Shown here in pieces: positions 1-12,303 of a stretch of DNA of 64,000 nucleotides. Within the stretch, counting starts at the first letter, position 1. The number at the start of each line of letters is the position of its first letter. The notes beneath the pieces were generated by a model that did no database searches, was not told the origin of the DNA, and saw only the letters and a list, made by a program, of their open reading frames with translations. Source of the DNA: Leucaena leucocephala (lineage: Eukaryota > Streptophyta > Magnoliopsida > Fabales > Fabaceae); NCBI GenBank assembly GCA_037074615.1, contig CM073519.1, positions 28,975,001 to 29,039,000 on the forward strand. The letters run 5' to 3'. The position numbers and the translations under genes were made by a program.

Positions 1-470
1 AAGATACATGAATAGTTATATGGGTCAATGTTTAGAAAAACCCTTAAAAGTGCAAAACTATAAAAATGCCCCTATATTGTAATACTAAACAAGAAATGAA
101 TGGAAGGCATTTTGGTCATTTGGACATGGTCAAAATGTTGAGAGACATACAGGAATAATTAATCAAAGTCAATATATGCCCAAATAAGATGTAAAGAAGT
201 ATGAAATAACAATTATACCCTTAGTGCTAATATAGTGTAAAACATTAAACTAAGGGTATTTCAGTCATTTTCTAAAGGATGATAAGCAGATAAATACTCT
301 ATTTAACAATGTCAGTGGTAGAAAAAAATCTAAACACTAATTTTCATGATAAAATACATATTATGGAATATCATAAAAGTTAGAAACGTAAAACAGTCTG
401 ATTTTTGTACAACTGACTGAGTACCGTATTGGACTAAAATTTTTCCTATCAGTATTTTCCTATGTCTTAC
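1..470 (+). mobile_element. Family D LTR fragment, left piece (D1)
   Basis: This stretch is colinear with the 24780-25230 part of the family D LTR, sharing the runs around 'taaacaagaaatgaatgga' and 'ttttggtcattt'. It stops exactly at the CTTAC target site (466-470) used by the family C element and resumes after that element at 9560. There is no ORF of note. It runs off the left edge, so its own LTR start is not visible. Confidence 0.75.
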
Positions 471-3400
471 TGTCACATCCTTACTTTTAACCTCAATTAT
501 ACTCCATTATAGGTGATTGGAGCCAATTACATGATTATTTGCTTTGAAAACATCCATTTCCAAAAGATTTGCTCTCGGGTACTGTTCACTTTTACTGTTC
601 ATTTGGTAATCCTAGAACATATACCCTACTTTGAAAATTATTAATTAATTTTAGAAAAATCAAAATAATGTGGTTCTAATTTCTAATGAAATATCTTTCA
701 TAAATATTTGAGGGGAAAATATGAACTTGAGGTTATCTGGTCCACACGAAATCAGTTTATTGGTTAAAAATCACTGTTCATTTGGAAAAATCTGGAAGTT
801 TCAGTTTCTTTGCCTTAAATTTAAAAATTCATTTATCTTTGGTTACTTATCCAAATGAACCGTGTTACCTATGGAAATAAATATCTACATGTCCTCTTTA
901 AGGTCACCAAATTTCATAGAAAAACTCGTTCATTTGATATATAAAATCATCGTGTGAACGTCGCTGTCTCTAATCATTTACCTTATCTCAATTCCAGATT
1001 TTAGTTTCAAATTTGGAAAATCATAACAATTTGGTTACTTACCTAATTAAGTTTTTCTTGGTGTTAATTTAAAGATCTGTATCTCAGCTACCCTCACACC
1101 AAATTTCAGAATAAAACTCGTTGATTGACACATCAAAATTATCTTCAAATCCCCACGGCTTCACAACGGTGTTACAGAAACACACACTATGCATGCTAGC
1201 ATATCATCCCATAGTGTCATGTAACTCATATAACTTATTATACAAACTTAATCATCAATATTCACTCTTTTCCTTTAGAGGATCCAGTACCTAAAACATA
1301 GTTATGCATGTGGAAGGAATGAGATTTCATGGAAATCCCAATAGCAAGTTACACAAACTATAATATCATGAATGAGTAATTGAATGCTTAACATGTTATC
1401 ATGTGATGGAAGCTACTTCATAATGGTACATAAGAAAACTCTAACATGCATATTGTTATGACATAACTTGCAAGGAGTTGCAATCATTCATACTTCATCA
1501 TAGACATGATGACATAATCTCAAGCTCAACCAAACACCATAATCAACAAGCAAGCAAAACAATTAAACAAACATGAGTTATAGTTAGGTATCCTTGCTAC
1601 CTCTTAGCTATCTTGGTCAAGACCTTCTTGGTATGATTTCCTTCCTTCACAAATGTCAAAACCTAGCCATTAAAACATAATACCAAGTTACAACTCAACT
1701 TGAACACCAAACCAAGACTAGGTTTTCACTAGCTCCCTTTCTTTCTCTACTTTATGTTTCCTACTTCTATCTTTCCAAAATAAATTCTCATGGTTTGTTT
1801 CCACATAATTTTTCATGTAGAATCCAAATATGAAATCAGAATTTCCAAAATCAAAACATACCAATTGCTACAGTACCAAACCGAAATGTATGTCCCTTTT
1901 TCCAAAAATTCACATTTTGATTCCAATGCTTCCAATACTTGTTCTCCTACTTTATCCCCACCCAATTTTCCATTTTAAACTCATTGGAAGCATCAAAATC
2001 ATGAAATTCCATCATATGATACCAGCAAGAACACAAAACCCTAAATCCAAACATACTTGAATTCCCAAGCTTATACCACTTGATTCTAGCTTGTTTAAGC
2101 TTGTCTAAACTATCCATAACATAAAACTCATATTTTAACCATATATGAGCAACACTTACAGCAGTAACCATAAGGGAAATATAGCACAAAAACCCCTTAA
2201 AACCATGAGCTAACCTACTAGAACCAAGCTCAAGATCAAGGGAGATGATTACCTTGCTTGTTACTTCACTTTGGTTGCTTCTTTCTTGGTTGAATGGAAA
2301 TTTTGCAAGAGTTTCCCCATGGTTCACCATGCATGCCAAAGTGATATGAATAGGGGGTATTTATAGAGAAATTTAGGTTGAAATGGATGGCCAAGATTGA
2401 TTTGGTTACTATTTGATACAAGGGCTCACATTTAATCTTGGATTTAACTTTTTATAAAAAGAATAATTATGACATCATGTGGGACAGCTCATGGGACACC
2501 TCATATGGGTATGTGGCGTGCTTCCCATGTAAGGAAACTTCTGGAAAAATTTCAGTCTAATCTGGTACCGATCGGAGCAATTTCACAACAATCGGACTAT
2601 TTTCTATTCCTGATTTTTTCATAATATACCAGGATAAGTATTCTATCCTGGAAATTAATTTCTAGGCTTCTCATACCATTGAAAATGTTAGACTGAGTAT
2701 TTATCTGCCATGCATCCCTTGGAAAATGACCAAAATACCCTTGGTGTCCTTTATTGCATTGTACTAACCCTAAGGGCATAATTGTCATTTCACCCCTCTT
2801 TGTACTGCCTTATGGCATATATATTGGCTCTAACTAATCACATTTATACAATGTGCCAAGTTTTTTGCCTATCTATACAGTATAGGCATCCAGGGGCATT
2901 TTTGTAATTTCGCACTTTTCCTGTACTGCTATGGTCTTTGGCCTACTTAACTGTCCAGTAACCTTAATGGGCTCATGATAATGCCATTTGGTCCTTATTC
3001 TGGGCTTATTGCCTGTATTACCTTTATGGCCCAATTTACAATACAACTCTCTTCATCCTATTTATCGGGTATTTTATTTCACTGTAAAATCCTGTATGGC
3101 TTCTACAGGGTTCTTTTTCTGATTCTGTCAATTTTATAAATTCATATATTGAATATATGAATTTTCTATAAGGCCTTGTCTGATTCTAAGATCTGAAAAA
3201 TACTATAATAATTCCTTCTGACTTCAGGAATTTATATCAATTAATCGGGACCTCAAATCAAAATTCTTTGTTGCGTTAAACTGACTGGAATATTTTTGTC
3301 TATCTACTAGTAAAATTTGGGTTTGATCTGATTCTGGACAGTTTTGGCCTGTTTTTGCTCAACTTTTCCATATTTATATTTAGGTCCCTTAACTTTGGAT

Positions 3401-3634
3401 TAATTGCACTTTAGTCCCTGAACTTTTCATTAATTGTATTTAGGTCCCTCCTTTTATTTTTACTTCAACTTTTTACCTTCAAACTTTTCAATTTTCGTTT
3501 AGGTCCCTATTCTTTCCTTAGTTATTAATCCTTCCATTTCATTTCTCAATCTGATACAGTCTATTCCAAGAAACTCATATCCATTTCATATAATCTGTAC
3601 ACACATATCATATAGGAAAATTGTGGATATGACA
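471..3634 (-). repeat. 3' LTR of family C element
   Basis: This is the left LTR, in minus orientation, about 3.16 kb. Read on the minus strand it starts TGTCATATCCACAATTTTCC and ends GTAAGGATGTGACA. It is colinear with 6337-9554 with scattered substitutions and small indels. A TATA-like TATAAATA (complement of 2358-2365) is followed by ACCCC in the opposite direction, as in the other families. The small ORFs inside it are not conserved as proteins between the two LTRs. Confidence 0.9.
2358..2365 (-). promoter_or_regulatory. Putative TATA box of family C 3' LTR
   Basis: On the minus strand this reads TATAAATA followed by CCCCC. The same block occurs at the matching place in the other C LTR (8243-8250) and in the B and D LTRs, so it is the best candidate for the Pol II promoter of this retroelement group. 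Confidence 0.6.
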
Positions 3635-3652
3635 TTTCTCTCCCCTTTAAAA
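3635..3652 (-). other. Polypurine tract of family C element
   Basis: On the minus strand this is a purine-rich run containing AAAGGGGAGAGAAA, immediately before the 3' LTR. It is the expected primer site for plus-strand cDNA synthesis. The same tract precedes the family D LTR at 24081-24094. Confidence 0.85.
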
Positions 3653-3687
3653 TAAATTTTATCCTTAAAATTTATATTACATATATA

Positions 3688-5068
3688 CTAAGGAAATAGT
3701 TTAGGGTATGTTTCTCTCATTCTTTCCTCTGCTTCCCATGTAGCTTCACTCTCTGTTAATCCCTTCCAGACCACCTTAACTAGAGGGATCTGCTTATTTC
3801 GCAACTGCTTGACCTTTCTATCTACAATCTGTACTAGTCCAACTTCATAAGTCAGGTCATCTCGTAGTGCAATATCATCCTGGTCAACCACATATGATGG
3901 ATTTGGAACATATTTCATTAACTGGGAAACATGGAATACATCATGAATCTTGCTGAGATGTATAGAAAGAGCTAATTTATAAGCTACTAATCGTACTCTT
4001 GAGAGGATCTGAAATGGCCCAATGTATATAGGATGCAGCTTCTTCACTTTGATTGATTGCCCAGCTCCTATCGTTGGAATCAACTTAAGGAATACATGCT
4101 CTCCTTCTTCAAACTCTAGCGGCTTTCTTCTGATATCAGCATAACTCTTCTGTCTACTTTGAGCCGTTAATAGCCTCTTTCTAATCTTATCAATCTATGC
4201 TGTTGTCTGGTCTACTATGTTAAGACCAAACATCCTCCTTTTGCTCAACTCCCCAGCATAAGGGAGATCTATACTTCCATCCATAAAGTGCTTCAAACAG
4301 AGGCATCTGAATGCTAGCCTGATAACTATTGTTATAGGCAAACTCTATCAATGGTAGATGGACATCTTAACACCCTTTGAAATCTAAGACACAAGCTCTT
4401 AACATATCCTTAAGCGTCTGGATTGTTCTCCCAGATTGACCATCTGTTTGAGGATGGTAAGCTGTACTAAATCTGAGAGTATTGTCAATTTCTTTATGTA
4501 GAGCTCGCCAAAAGTTTGATATAAACCAAGGATCTGTGTTAGATATGATACTACTGGGAATACCATGTAGTCTTCAATACTAGCATCTCTCTCTACCATA
4601 TGTTAGCTCTCTCTCTAGCTGGTATATTGCCATATGTGCTTTACTCTTAGATAGACAACCCAGTACCTTGAAGATCTTCTCTAATGTACTGATCCAATCC
4701 TTCGCTTTCTATACATTGAATGTTCCCACAAACGTCGGAGGACTATGCTTATAGAACTTAGTCATCTACTGTTGAATACCAGCAGGATCTACTGTATGTC
4801 TTGTTTGTCTTGGCTGTTCTATTGTCTGTTGAACTATCTCTGGTTCTATATTAGCTGTACCAGCAGATTCTGGTTACCGTAGGTTCTCTACCGCTTCTGC
4901 TACAACCGCTGCTATGGCAGCATCCCTTTCCTGTTCACTCCTTGCTTGAGCAGCTCTTACTTCCTCTATCAGCTTCTGCTGCTATTCCAATCGTTCTATA
5001 ATCAACTGATTAATGTCTCCATCATTTTGGGGTTCACTCGAAGAACTAGCTCTTCTTGTTCTTACCAT
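3688..5068 (-). pseudogene. Deleted gag-pol: gag N-terminal half joined to integrase C-terminal half
   Basis: Reading leftwards from an ATG at 5068, the product begins MVRTRRASSSSEPQ and continues into a Ty3/gypsy gag capsid region recognisable by SPPTFVGTF and KDWISTLEKIFKVL. It carries several in-frame stops, the first a TAG after IIERLE. Near 4565-4600 gag stops and an integrase core begins in a new frame at GIPSSIISN. The core continues through FSTAYHPQTDGQSGRTIQTL (the glutamate expected after DGQS is glycine, so a catalytic residue of the DDE triad is lost). It then runs to a C-terminal region with LHPIYIGPFQIL, HDVFHVSQLMKYVP and EATWEAEERMRE, typical of chromovirus integrases. Protease, reverse transcriptase and RNase H are missing entirely. 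Inactive. The 5069-5261 gap upstream holds nothing recognisable. Confidence 0.88.
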
Positions 5069-5261
5069 TTTGTTTTACTATCGTAATAGGATAGAAAGGA
5101 ATACTATAATTAACATACTTTATATTTAATTCCAAACATAGCGTACAGCAAGTTTAACATCATCACATAAACTTTTTATAACATACACACATACATGTAC
5201 TATGTCATTACTAGTCATGAGTACATAGAATACAGCAACATTCAATCATACATCTATTACA

Positions 5262-6218
5262 TTATGTTTCCTCATAGTGGATCCTAATGAACTCCCCTAT
5301 CATATAGATCCAATCATGGATATCCTCAAAGGGTTCCTCTTCAAAGTACTGATCTAGCTCTTCTCTCCATGTTACTGTAAGAGGCAAAATATCATCCATG
5401 ATGTTAACCCAATCAGTGAGGGTAAGGGTATTTAGATCATATGCCTGATAGACTTCTCGAATTCTAGTTATGAAGTTCATGTAAGTTATGTAATCTTGGT
5501 CTACTTCTCTAACTAGCATTCTTCTCAAGTCATACAGCTGCCCAACTAATTCCACTACTTTCTTGAACCGATCCTCTATCATATTCTTTCTTGGTACTAA
5601 CTCTATAACATAGGTAGGATCAAGGTATATTTCTACTATTGGCTTCTTTGTTCCACTGGGACCTGGGATATCTGTAGGGTCTAGTCTGTGACTAGATCTA
5701 GGTATGTCAACTGCATAACTGGGTTCAAGTACACTAGCTGGTTCAGGTACTTGACTTGAATCAGGGACATTTATCTCAATAGCTTGTCTAGGTACAGGTT
5801 CTACAGTTCCCACAATATAGGAGTACCCTTTCTCAACCTGATCTTCCTGAGGATCTTCCATCTCTATATCATTCATCTGATCTATATCTCCCTTTCTATT
5901 AGGGTTAGCTGCCTTAGGAGGTACCACATTGACAGGTGGGTCTGAAATATGTTCCTCAAGTTCATCCTCTTCTGATAGTACATCCTCATTTGATGTTTCA
6001 TCCATCATATTTGATCCCACAGAAGATCTATCTAACCTGTCCAATTCTGATTTACTACTGGAATCATTAATGTGGATTACTGGAGGAAGACCAAACTCCA
6101 GATCATGTATCAATGCCTCAACCTCCTCCGAGTTCCAACCTAACTTATCTAAACTAAAAACTTATGGTAAAGGGTCACCTTGGTTTACTGTAGTTTCTGA
6201 TGTTCTAGACTCAGTCAT
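5262..6218 (-). pseudogene. Extra acidic ORF between primer binding site and gag (family C)
   Basis: The frame starts at an ATG at 6218 (MTESRTSETTVNQGD) and hits a TAA at 6162-6164. It then stays open for about 299 further codons to a stop at 5262, about 318 residues in all counting through the single stop. The N-terminal half is very acidic (SNEDVLSEEDELEEHISDPP; EDPQEDQVEKG). The middle is rich in Pro and Ser (VPDSSQVPEPASVLEP). The C-terminal third looks folded (IEDRFKKVVELVGQLYDL, WREELDQYFEEEPFEDIHDW). I recognise no domain. It is sense-oriented and lies in the usual leader, before gag at 5068. A weakly similar remnant follows the primer binding site of the family B element (45469-46002). 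Function unknown. Confidence 0.7.
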
Positions 6219-6321
6219 CTTTATCCTACAATAATTAACTTAGGGTCAATTATGCAGATTTTACTTATGTATCAGTCTATAAATAATCTAATTAGAGCAT
6301 TTCCTAAGCCAAAATCCTTTG

Positions 6322-6333
6322 CTCTGATACCAA
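6322..6333 (-). other. Primer binding site of family C element
   Basis: On the minus strand this reads TGGTATCAGAGC, the common plant primer binding site complementary to the 3' end of initiator-Met tRNA. It lies 3 nt inside the 5' LTR boundary at 6337. It fixes the orientation of the element. Confidence 0.9.
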
Positions 6334-6336
6334 AAT

Positions 6337-9300
6337 GTCACATCCTTACTTTTAACCTCAATTATACTCTATTAGAGGTGATTGGAACTAATTACATGAT
6401 CATTTGCTTTGAAAACATCCATTTCCAAAAGATTTGCTCTTGGGGGTACTATTCACTTTTACTGTTCATTTGGTAATTCTAGAACATGTACCCTACTTTG
6501 AAAATTTATAATTAATTGTAGAAAAATTAAAAAGATGTGGTTCTAATTTCTAATGAAAGATCTTTCGTAAATATTTGAGGAGAAAATATGAAACTGAGGT
6601 TCTCTGGTCCAAATGAAATCAGTTTATTGGTTAAAAATCACTGTTAATTTGGTAAAAATCTGGAGGTTCCAGTTTCTTGGCTTAACTTCAAAAATTCATT
6701 TCTCTTTGGTTACTTATCCAAATGAACCGTTTTACCTATGGAAATAAATATCTAGATGTCCTCTTTAAGGTCACCAAATTTTATAGAAAAAATTGTTCAT
6801 TTGATATATAAAATCATCGTGTGAACGTCGCTCTTTCTAATCGTTTACTTTATCTCAATTCCAGATTTTAGTTTCAAATTTGGAAAATCATAACAATTCG
6901 GTTACTTATCCAATTAAGGTGTTCTTGGTGTCAATTTAAATCTCTGTATCTCATCTACTGTCACACCAAATTTCATTCCAAAAATCATTGATTTACACAT
7001 CAAAATCATCATCACATCACCACGGCCTCACAATAGGGTTACAGAAACATACACCATGCATGCTAGTATATTATCCCATAGTGTCATGTAAGCCATATAA
7101 CTTATTATACAAACTTAATCATCAATATTCACAATTTTCCCTTGAGAGGATCCAGCACCTAAAACATAGTTATGCATGTGGAAGGAATGAGATTTCATGG
7201 AAATCCCAATAGCAAGTTACACAAACTATAATATCATGCATGAATAATTGAATGCTTAAAATGTTATCATGTGATAGGAGCTACTTCATAATGGTACATA
7301 AGCAAACTCTAATATGCATATTGTTATGAAATAACTTGCAAGGAGTTGCAATCAATCATACTTCATCATAGACATGATGACATAATCTCAAGCTTAACCA
7401 AACACCATAATCAACAAGCAAGCAAAGCAATTAAACAAACATGAGTTATAGTTAGGTATCCTTGCTACCTCTTAGTTATCTTGGTCAAGACCTTCTTGCG
7501 ATGATTTTCTTCCTTCACAAATGTCAAAACCTAGCCATTACAAAAAAAATACCAAGTTACAACTAAACTTGAACACAAAACCAAGACTAGGTTTTCACTA
7601 GCTCCCTTTCTTTCTCTACTTTATGTTTCCTACTTCCATCTTTCCAAAATAAATTCTCATGGTTCATTTCCACATAATTTTTCATGTAGAATCCAAATAT
7701 GAAATCAGAATTTCCAAAATCAAAATATACCAATTGCTACAGTACCAAACCTAAATGGATGTCCCATTTCAAAAAAATCACATTTTGATTCCAATGCTTC
7801 CAATACTTGTTCTCCTACTTTATCCCCACACAATTTTCCATTTTAAACTCATTGGAAGCATCAAAATCATGAAAATTCCATCATATGAACAGTACCATGT
7901 ACAGTACCAGCAAGAACACAAAACCCTAAATCCAAACATACTTGAATTCCCAAGTTTATACCACTTGATTCCAGCTTGTTTAAGCTTGTCTAAACTATCC
8001 ATAACATAAAACTCATATTTTAACCACATATTGGAAGAACTTCTAGCAGCAACCATAAGGGAAATAGAGCACAAAAACCCCTTAAAATGAAGTGCTAACT
8101 TGCTAGAACAAAGGTCAAGATCAAGGGAGATGATTACCTTGCTTCTTGCTTTAAGTTATGTGCTTCTTTCTTGGTTGAATGGAAATTTTGCAAGAGTTTC
8201 CCCATGGTTCACCATGTATGCCAAAGTGATCTGAATAGGGGGTATTTATAGAGAAAATTGGGTTGAAATGGATGGCCAAGATTGATTTGGTTACTATTTG
8301 ATCCAAGGGCTCACATTTAATCTTGGATTTAACTTTTTCTAAGAAGAATAATTATGACATCTTGTGGGAAATCTCATGGGACACCTAATATGTGTATGTG
8401 GCATGCTGTCCATGTAAGGAGACTTCTGAAAAAAATTTAGTCTAATCTGGTACCGATAGCAGCAGTTTCACAACAACCGCCGGACTGTTTTATGTTCCTG
8501 GTTTTTTTATAATATACTAGGATATGTATTATATCATGGAAATTAATTTTTAGGCTTCTCATAGCATTGAAAATATTAGACTGAGTATTTATCTGCCATC
8601 CATCCCTTGGAAAATGACCAAAATAACTTTGGTGTCATTTCTTGTACTGTACTAACCCTAAGGGCATAATTGTCATTTCACCTCTCTTTGTATTGCCTTA
8701 TGGCATATATACTGGCTCTAACTAATCACATTTATACAATGTGCCAAGTTTTTGCCTATCTAGAATGACTAAAATGACCTCCATCCACTACTGGTACAGT
8801 ATGGGCATTTAGGAGCATTTTTCGTAATTTTGCACTTTTCCTGGACTACTCTGGTATTTGGCCCACTTAACTGTCCAGTCACCTTAATGGGCTCATGATG
8901 GCGCCATTTGGGCCTTATTATGGGCTTATTACCTGTATTACCTTTATGGCCTAATTTACAATACAAATCTCCCAATCCTATTCATCTGGTATTTTATTTC
9001 ACTGTAAAATCCCGTATGGCTTCTATAGGGTTCCTTTTATGATTCTGTCAATTTTATAAATTCATATATTAAATATATGAATTTTCTATAAGGTCTTGTC
9101 TGATTCTGAGATCTAAAAAATACTATAATAATTCCTTCTGACTTTTGAAATTTATATCAATTAATCGGGACCTCAAATCAAAATTCTGTGTTGCGTTAAA
9201 CTGACAAAAATATTTTTGTCTATCTACTGGTAAAATTTGGGTCTGATCTGATTCTGGGAATTTCTGGCCTATTTTTGCTTAACTTTTTCATATTTACATT

Positions 9301-9554
9301 TAGGTCCCTTAACTTTGGATTAATTGTACTTTAGTCCCTAAACTTTTCATTAATTGCATTTAGGTCCCTCCTTTTATTTCTACTTCAACTTTTTACTTTC
9401 AAACTTTTCAATTTTCATTTAGGTCCCTATTCTTTCCTTAGTTATTAATCCTTCCCTTTCCTTTCTCAATCTGATACAGTCTATTCTAAGAAACTCATAT
9501 CCATTTCAGATAATCTGTACACACATATCATATAGAAAATTTGGGGATATGACA
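6337..9554 (-). repeat. 5' LTR of family C element
   Basis: This is the right LTR, about 3.22 kb, in minus orientation with the same termini as its partner. The putative TATA box is on the minus strand at 8243-8250. It ends next to the TSD copy CTTAC at 9555-9559. Confidence 0.9.
8243..8250 (-). promoter_or_regulatory. Putative TATA box of family C 5' LTR
   Basis: TATAAATA on the minus strand, followed by CCCC, about 1.3 kb from the LTR start. It is in the same context as in the partner LTR. Confidence 0.6.
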
Positions 9555-9559
9555 CTTAC

Positions 9560-10540
9560 ACCAAACAAAGCCTTATTTGATGTCATGGATGATATCACTT
9601 TTTGGCTTGGTGGGCAAGCTAGTTTGAAGATTCAATATGTCCGATCAAATAATGTTTGGATTAATATATACCCCCAATTTCACATCCCATTTTGACGGCT
9701 CATGAGCCATAGCGGAAGCTCTGCTAAATTTAATTTTGAGCTTAGGAGAAAGCATAAAACTTGGAGGAAAAAGAAAGGTAATTAGCTCCTTTGATCTTGA
9801 ATTTTATTCTAGGAAGTTTTGCTCTTGGTTTTAAGTGGTTTTATGATATTTTCCTTTTAGTGTTGCTGCTGGATGTACTGTTCATATGTGGTGGGAATAT
9901 AAATTTTGTTATATATAATTTAGGCACGCTTAAACAAGTCAGAATCAAGTAGTATTGGATTAGAAATTCAAATATACATTCAATTAGGGTCTTGTCTTCT
10001 TGGCTGCCACTGTATGAATAACTGTTCATATGTGAGAATTTCATGATTTTAATGCTTCCAATGGAAAATGGAAAATTGTGTGGGGGTAAGGTAGAGAAAT
10101 AAGTAGTGGAAGCATTGAAATCAAAATTAGAATTTTTGGAATACAAAAGGAGGTGTTCCAGTACTGTACAGTAGCCAAGAAAGAAGTTTCAATTTGAAAA
10201 TTCTAACTTCATATTTAGATTCTACATGAAAAGTTGTGTGGAAATAAATCATGATAATTTATTTTGGAAAGATGAAAGTATAAGACATAAAATGGACAAA
10301 GATGGAACCTAGTGAAAACCTAATGTTGGAATTGCTTTAAAATTGAGTTATAACTTGCTATTGCTTTATAATGGCTAGGTTTTGACATTTGTTTTGAAAG
10401 ATAACCATTTCAAGGAGAGCTAGACAAAGATAACTTAAGAGGTAGCAAGAATACCTAACTATAATCTTATAGTTGTTTTACTTTATACTTGTTAATTGTG
10501 ATTTTTGGTTGAGCTTGTGATGATGCTATGATGGAACAGC
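9560..10540 (+). mobile_element. Family D LTR fragment, continuation of D1
   Basis: This resumes the D LTR interrupted at 470. For example 'accaaacaaagcc...gtcatggatgat' matches 'accaaactaatcc...gtcatggatgat' at 25222-25262. Colinearity with the plus-strand D copy (25220-26200) holds to about 10540, where the sequence changes to the opposite orientation. The short minus-strand ORF at 9841-10146 has a counterpart in the D3 LTR (25578-25889), but this follows from DNA similarity and I do not call it a gene. Confidence 0.75.
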
Positions 10541-11394
10541 AAAACTCGTTGGTTAATTTGATGTCAAAACCGTCATAAAGTCTCAGCCTCTTAATAGAAC
10601 ACACAATAATGTATTATTCATCCCATAATATCATCCCATAATGTCAAGTAGTCAATCTAACTTATCATACAAGTTCATTCATCCATATTTACCCTATTTC
10701 CTTTGCAATATCCAGCACCTATAACATGATTATGTATATGGAAAGAATGAGATTTCATGAAAATCAATAGCAAGTCATACAAATTATAATATCATGCATG
10801 CATGATTAAATGCCTAACATGTTATCATGATATAGGAGCTACTTCATAATCATACATAAGCAAACTCTAACATGCATATTGTCATGACATTAGTTGCAAG
10901 GAGCTGAATTCATTCATACTTCATCACATCATCATATCATTAACTTAAGCTCAACCAAACATCACAACTAACAAGTAAGCATAAAATGAAACAAATGCAT
11001 ATTCTTCCCAAACAAATGTCAAACCCTAACCATTTCAAGTTACAACTCAACTTCAAAACAATTCCAAGACTAGATTCGTACTAGATCCCATTCTTTTTCT
11101 ATTTTATGTCTTATACTTCCATCTTTCTAAAATAAATTCTCATAGTTCATTCCATATAATTTTTCATGTAGAATCCAAATATGAAATCAAAATTTCCAAA
11201 ACCAAACTACTTCCTTGGCTAATGTATAGAACCGAAATGCCTCCTTTTATTTTCTAAATATTCTCATTTTGATTATAATGCTTCCACTACTTGTTTCTCT
11301 ACCATATCCCCACACAATTTTCCATTTTAAAACCATTTGATACATCAAAATTATGAAATTCTAACATATTAATAGTGATTCATATAGTGGTAGC
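10541..11394 (-). mobile_element. Inverted family D LTR fragment, left piece (D2)
   Basis: From about 10541 the sequence matches the D/C LTRs in minus orientation: 'aaaactcgttg' then 'catcccata', 'gagatttcatg', 'ttttcatgtagaatccaaatatgaaatc', as at 1110-2000. It ends at the GTAGC target site (11390-11394) of the family E element and continues after it at 20820. Confidence 0.72.
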
Positions 11395-12303
11395 TATAAC
11401 ATCCTCATTTTCATATGTCTTAGGGACCAAATGGTAGCATCTGGAACCACTTATAAGGCTATTGAAGTCAAATTACTCAATCTGAAATTTTACTCTTAGT
11501 GAGTACTGTTCATTGTGTAAATTCCAGTGGAGTGACCTGACTTCAAAAAATCATAACTAATTCTAGAAAAATTGAAATAGAGTGGTTCAAATTGTAAACT
11601 GAAGCTAACTTAATGCTCTTTCAGGTAAAAATAACTTGTTGACCATGCCTTAACCAGGTCAACGTCAGTAAACATCTGAAGTTTACTGTTCATCCTGTGT
11701 TTTCCCCTGATTTTAGTACTTTGGTCCCAACATTTGCACTACCCAATCCCCAACTTTTCTTCATGATTCTTTAGTCCTCTTCTAACATACCTATGGGATT
11801 AGGATTACATGGAAAGGGATGAGATTTTTGGAAAAATCTCAGTAGCAAACAGTACTAAACAATGCATGATTAATGTAAATACTTGTACTTGCTTGTGAAA
11901 GTGTTAACATTATCTAATGTACTTGCTTCCATGTTACATATGAAATACAATTGGCCAAAGTAATCATAGAAACAGAGCTTGATACATAAGCACATATGCA
12001 ACACAATTCAACAAAGCCATTGCACAATCAAGTATAACATTCAATATATACAAGTTTAGGATAAGTTCACTGCCTGGCATGTAGCCTTTCCTTATAGCCT
12101 TTAGCCTTGTCTCTAAGGTCCCTTCTTTTCATATGTTAGGGCCTATACATAGCATAATAATATCTTTATTATTATCCAGTACAGCTCTACTTAACTCATG
12201 CTTAACTTGGGGTAATATCGTTAATCTGACATTCCCTTAACTTTCTTTCTATATATAGCTAACCTCATTAATAGAGATATTTCTCTATTCTAAACACTAA
12301 GAG

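Larger units (their letters stand above)
471..9554 (-). mobile_element. Complete Ty3/gypsy-like element, family C, internally deleted
   Basis: The two LTRs (471-3634 and 6337-9554) are in the same orientation. A perfect 5-bp target site duplication CTTAC lies at 466-470 and 9555-9559. On the minus strand the order is 5' LTR (6337-9554), a primer binding site 3 nt inside it (6322-6333), an upstream acidic ORF, a partial gag joined to a partial integrase, a polypurine tract (3635-3652), and the 3' LTR (471-3634). Protease, reverse transcriptase and RNase H are absent, so the copy could move only with help from another element. The surviving integrase tail resembles plant chromovirus (Tekay/Del-type) sequences; that assignment is from memory of the family, not from a search. 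The element sits inside a family D LTR. Confidence 0.92.

Noticed and set aside
1947..2339. 130-codon minus frame in the C LTR
   Set aside because: In the partner LTR (7820-8074) the frame is shorter and altered; it is within untranslated LTR sequence.
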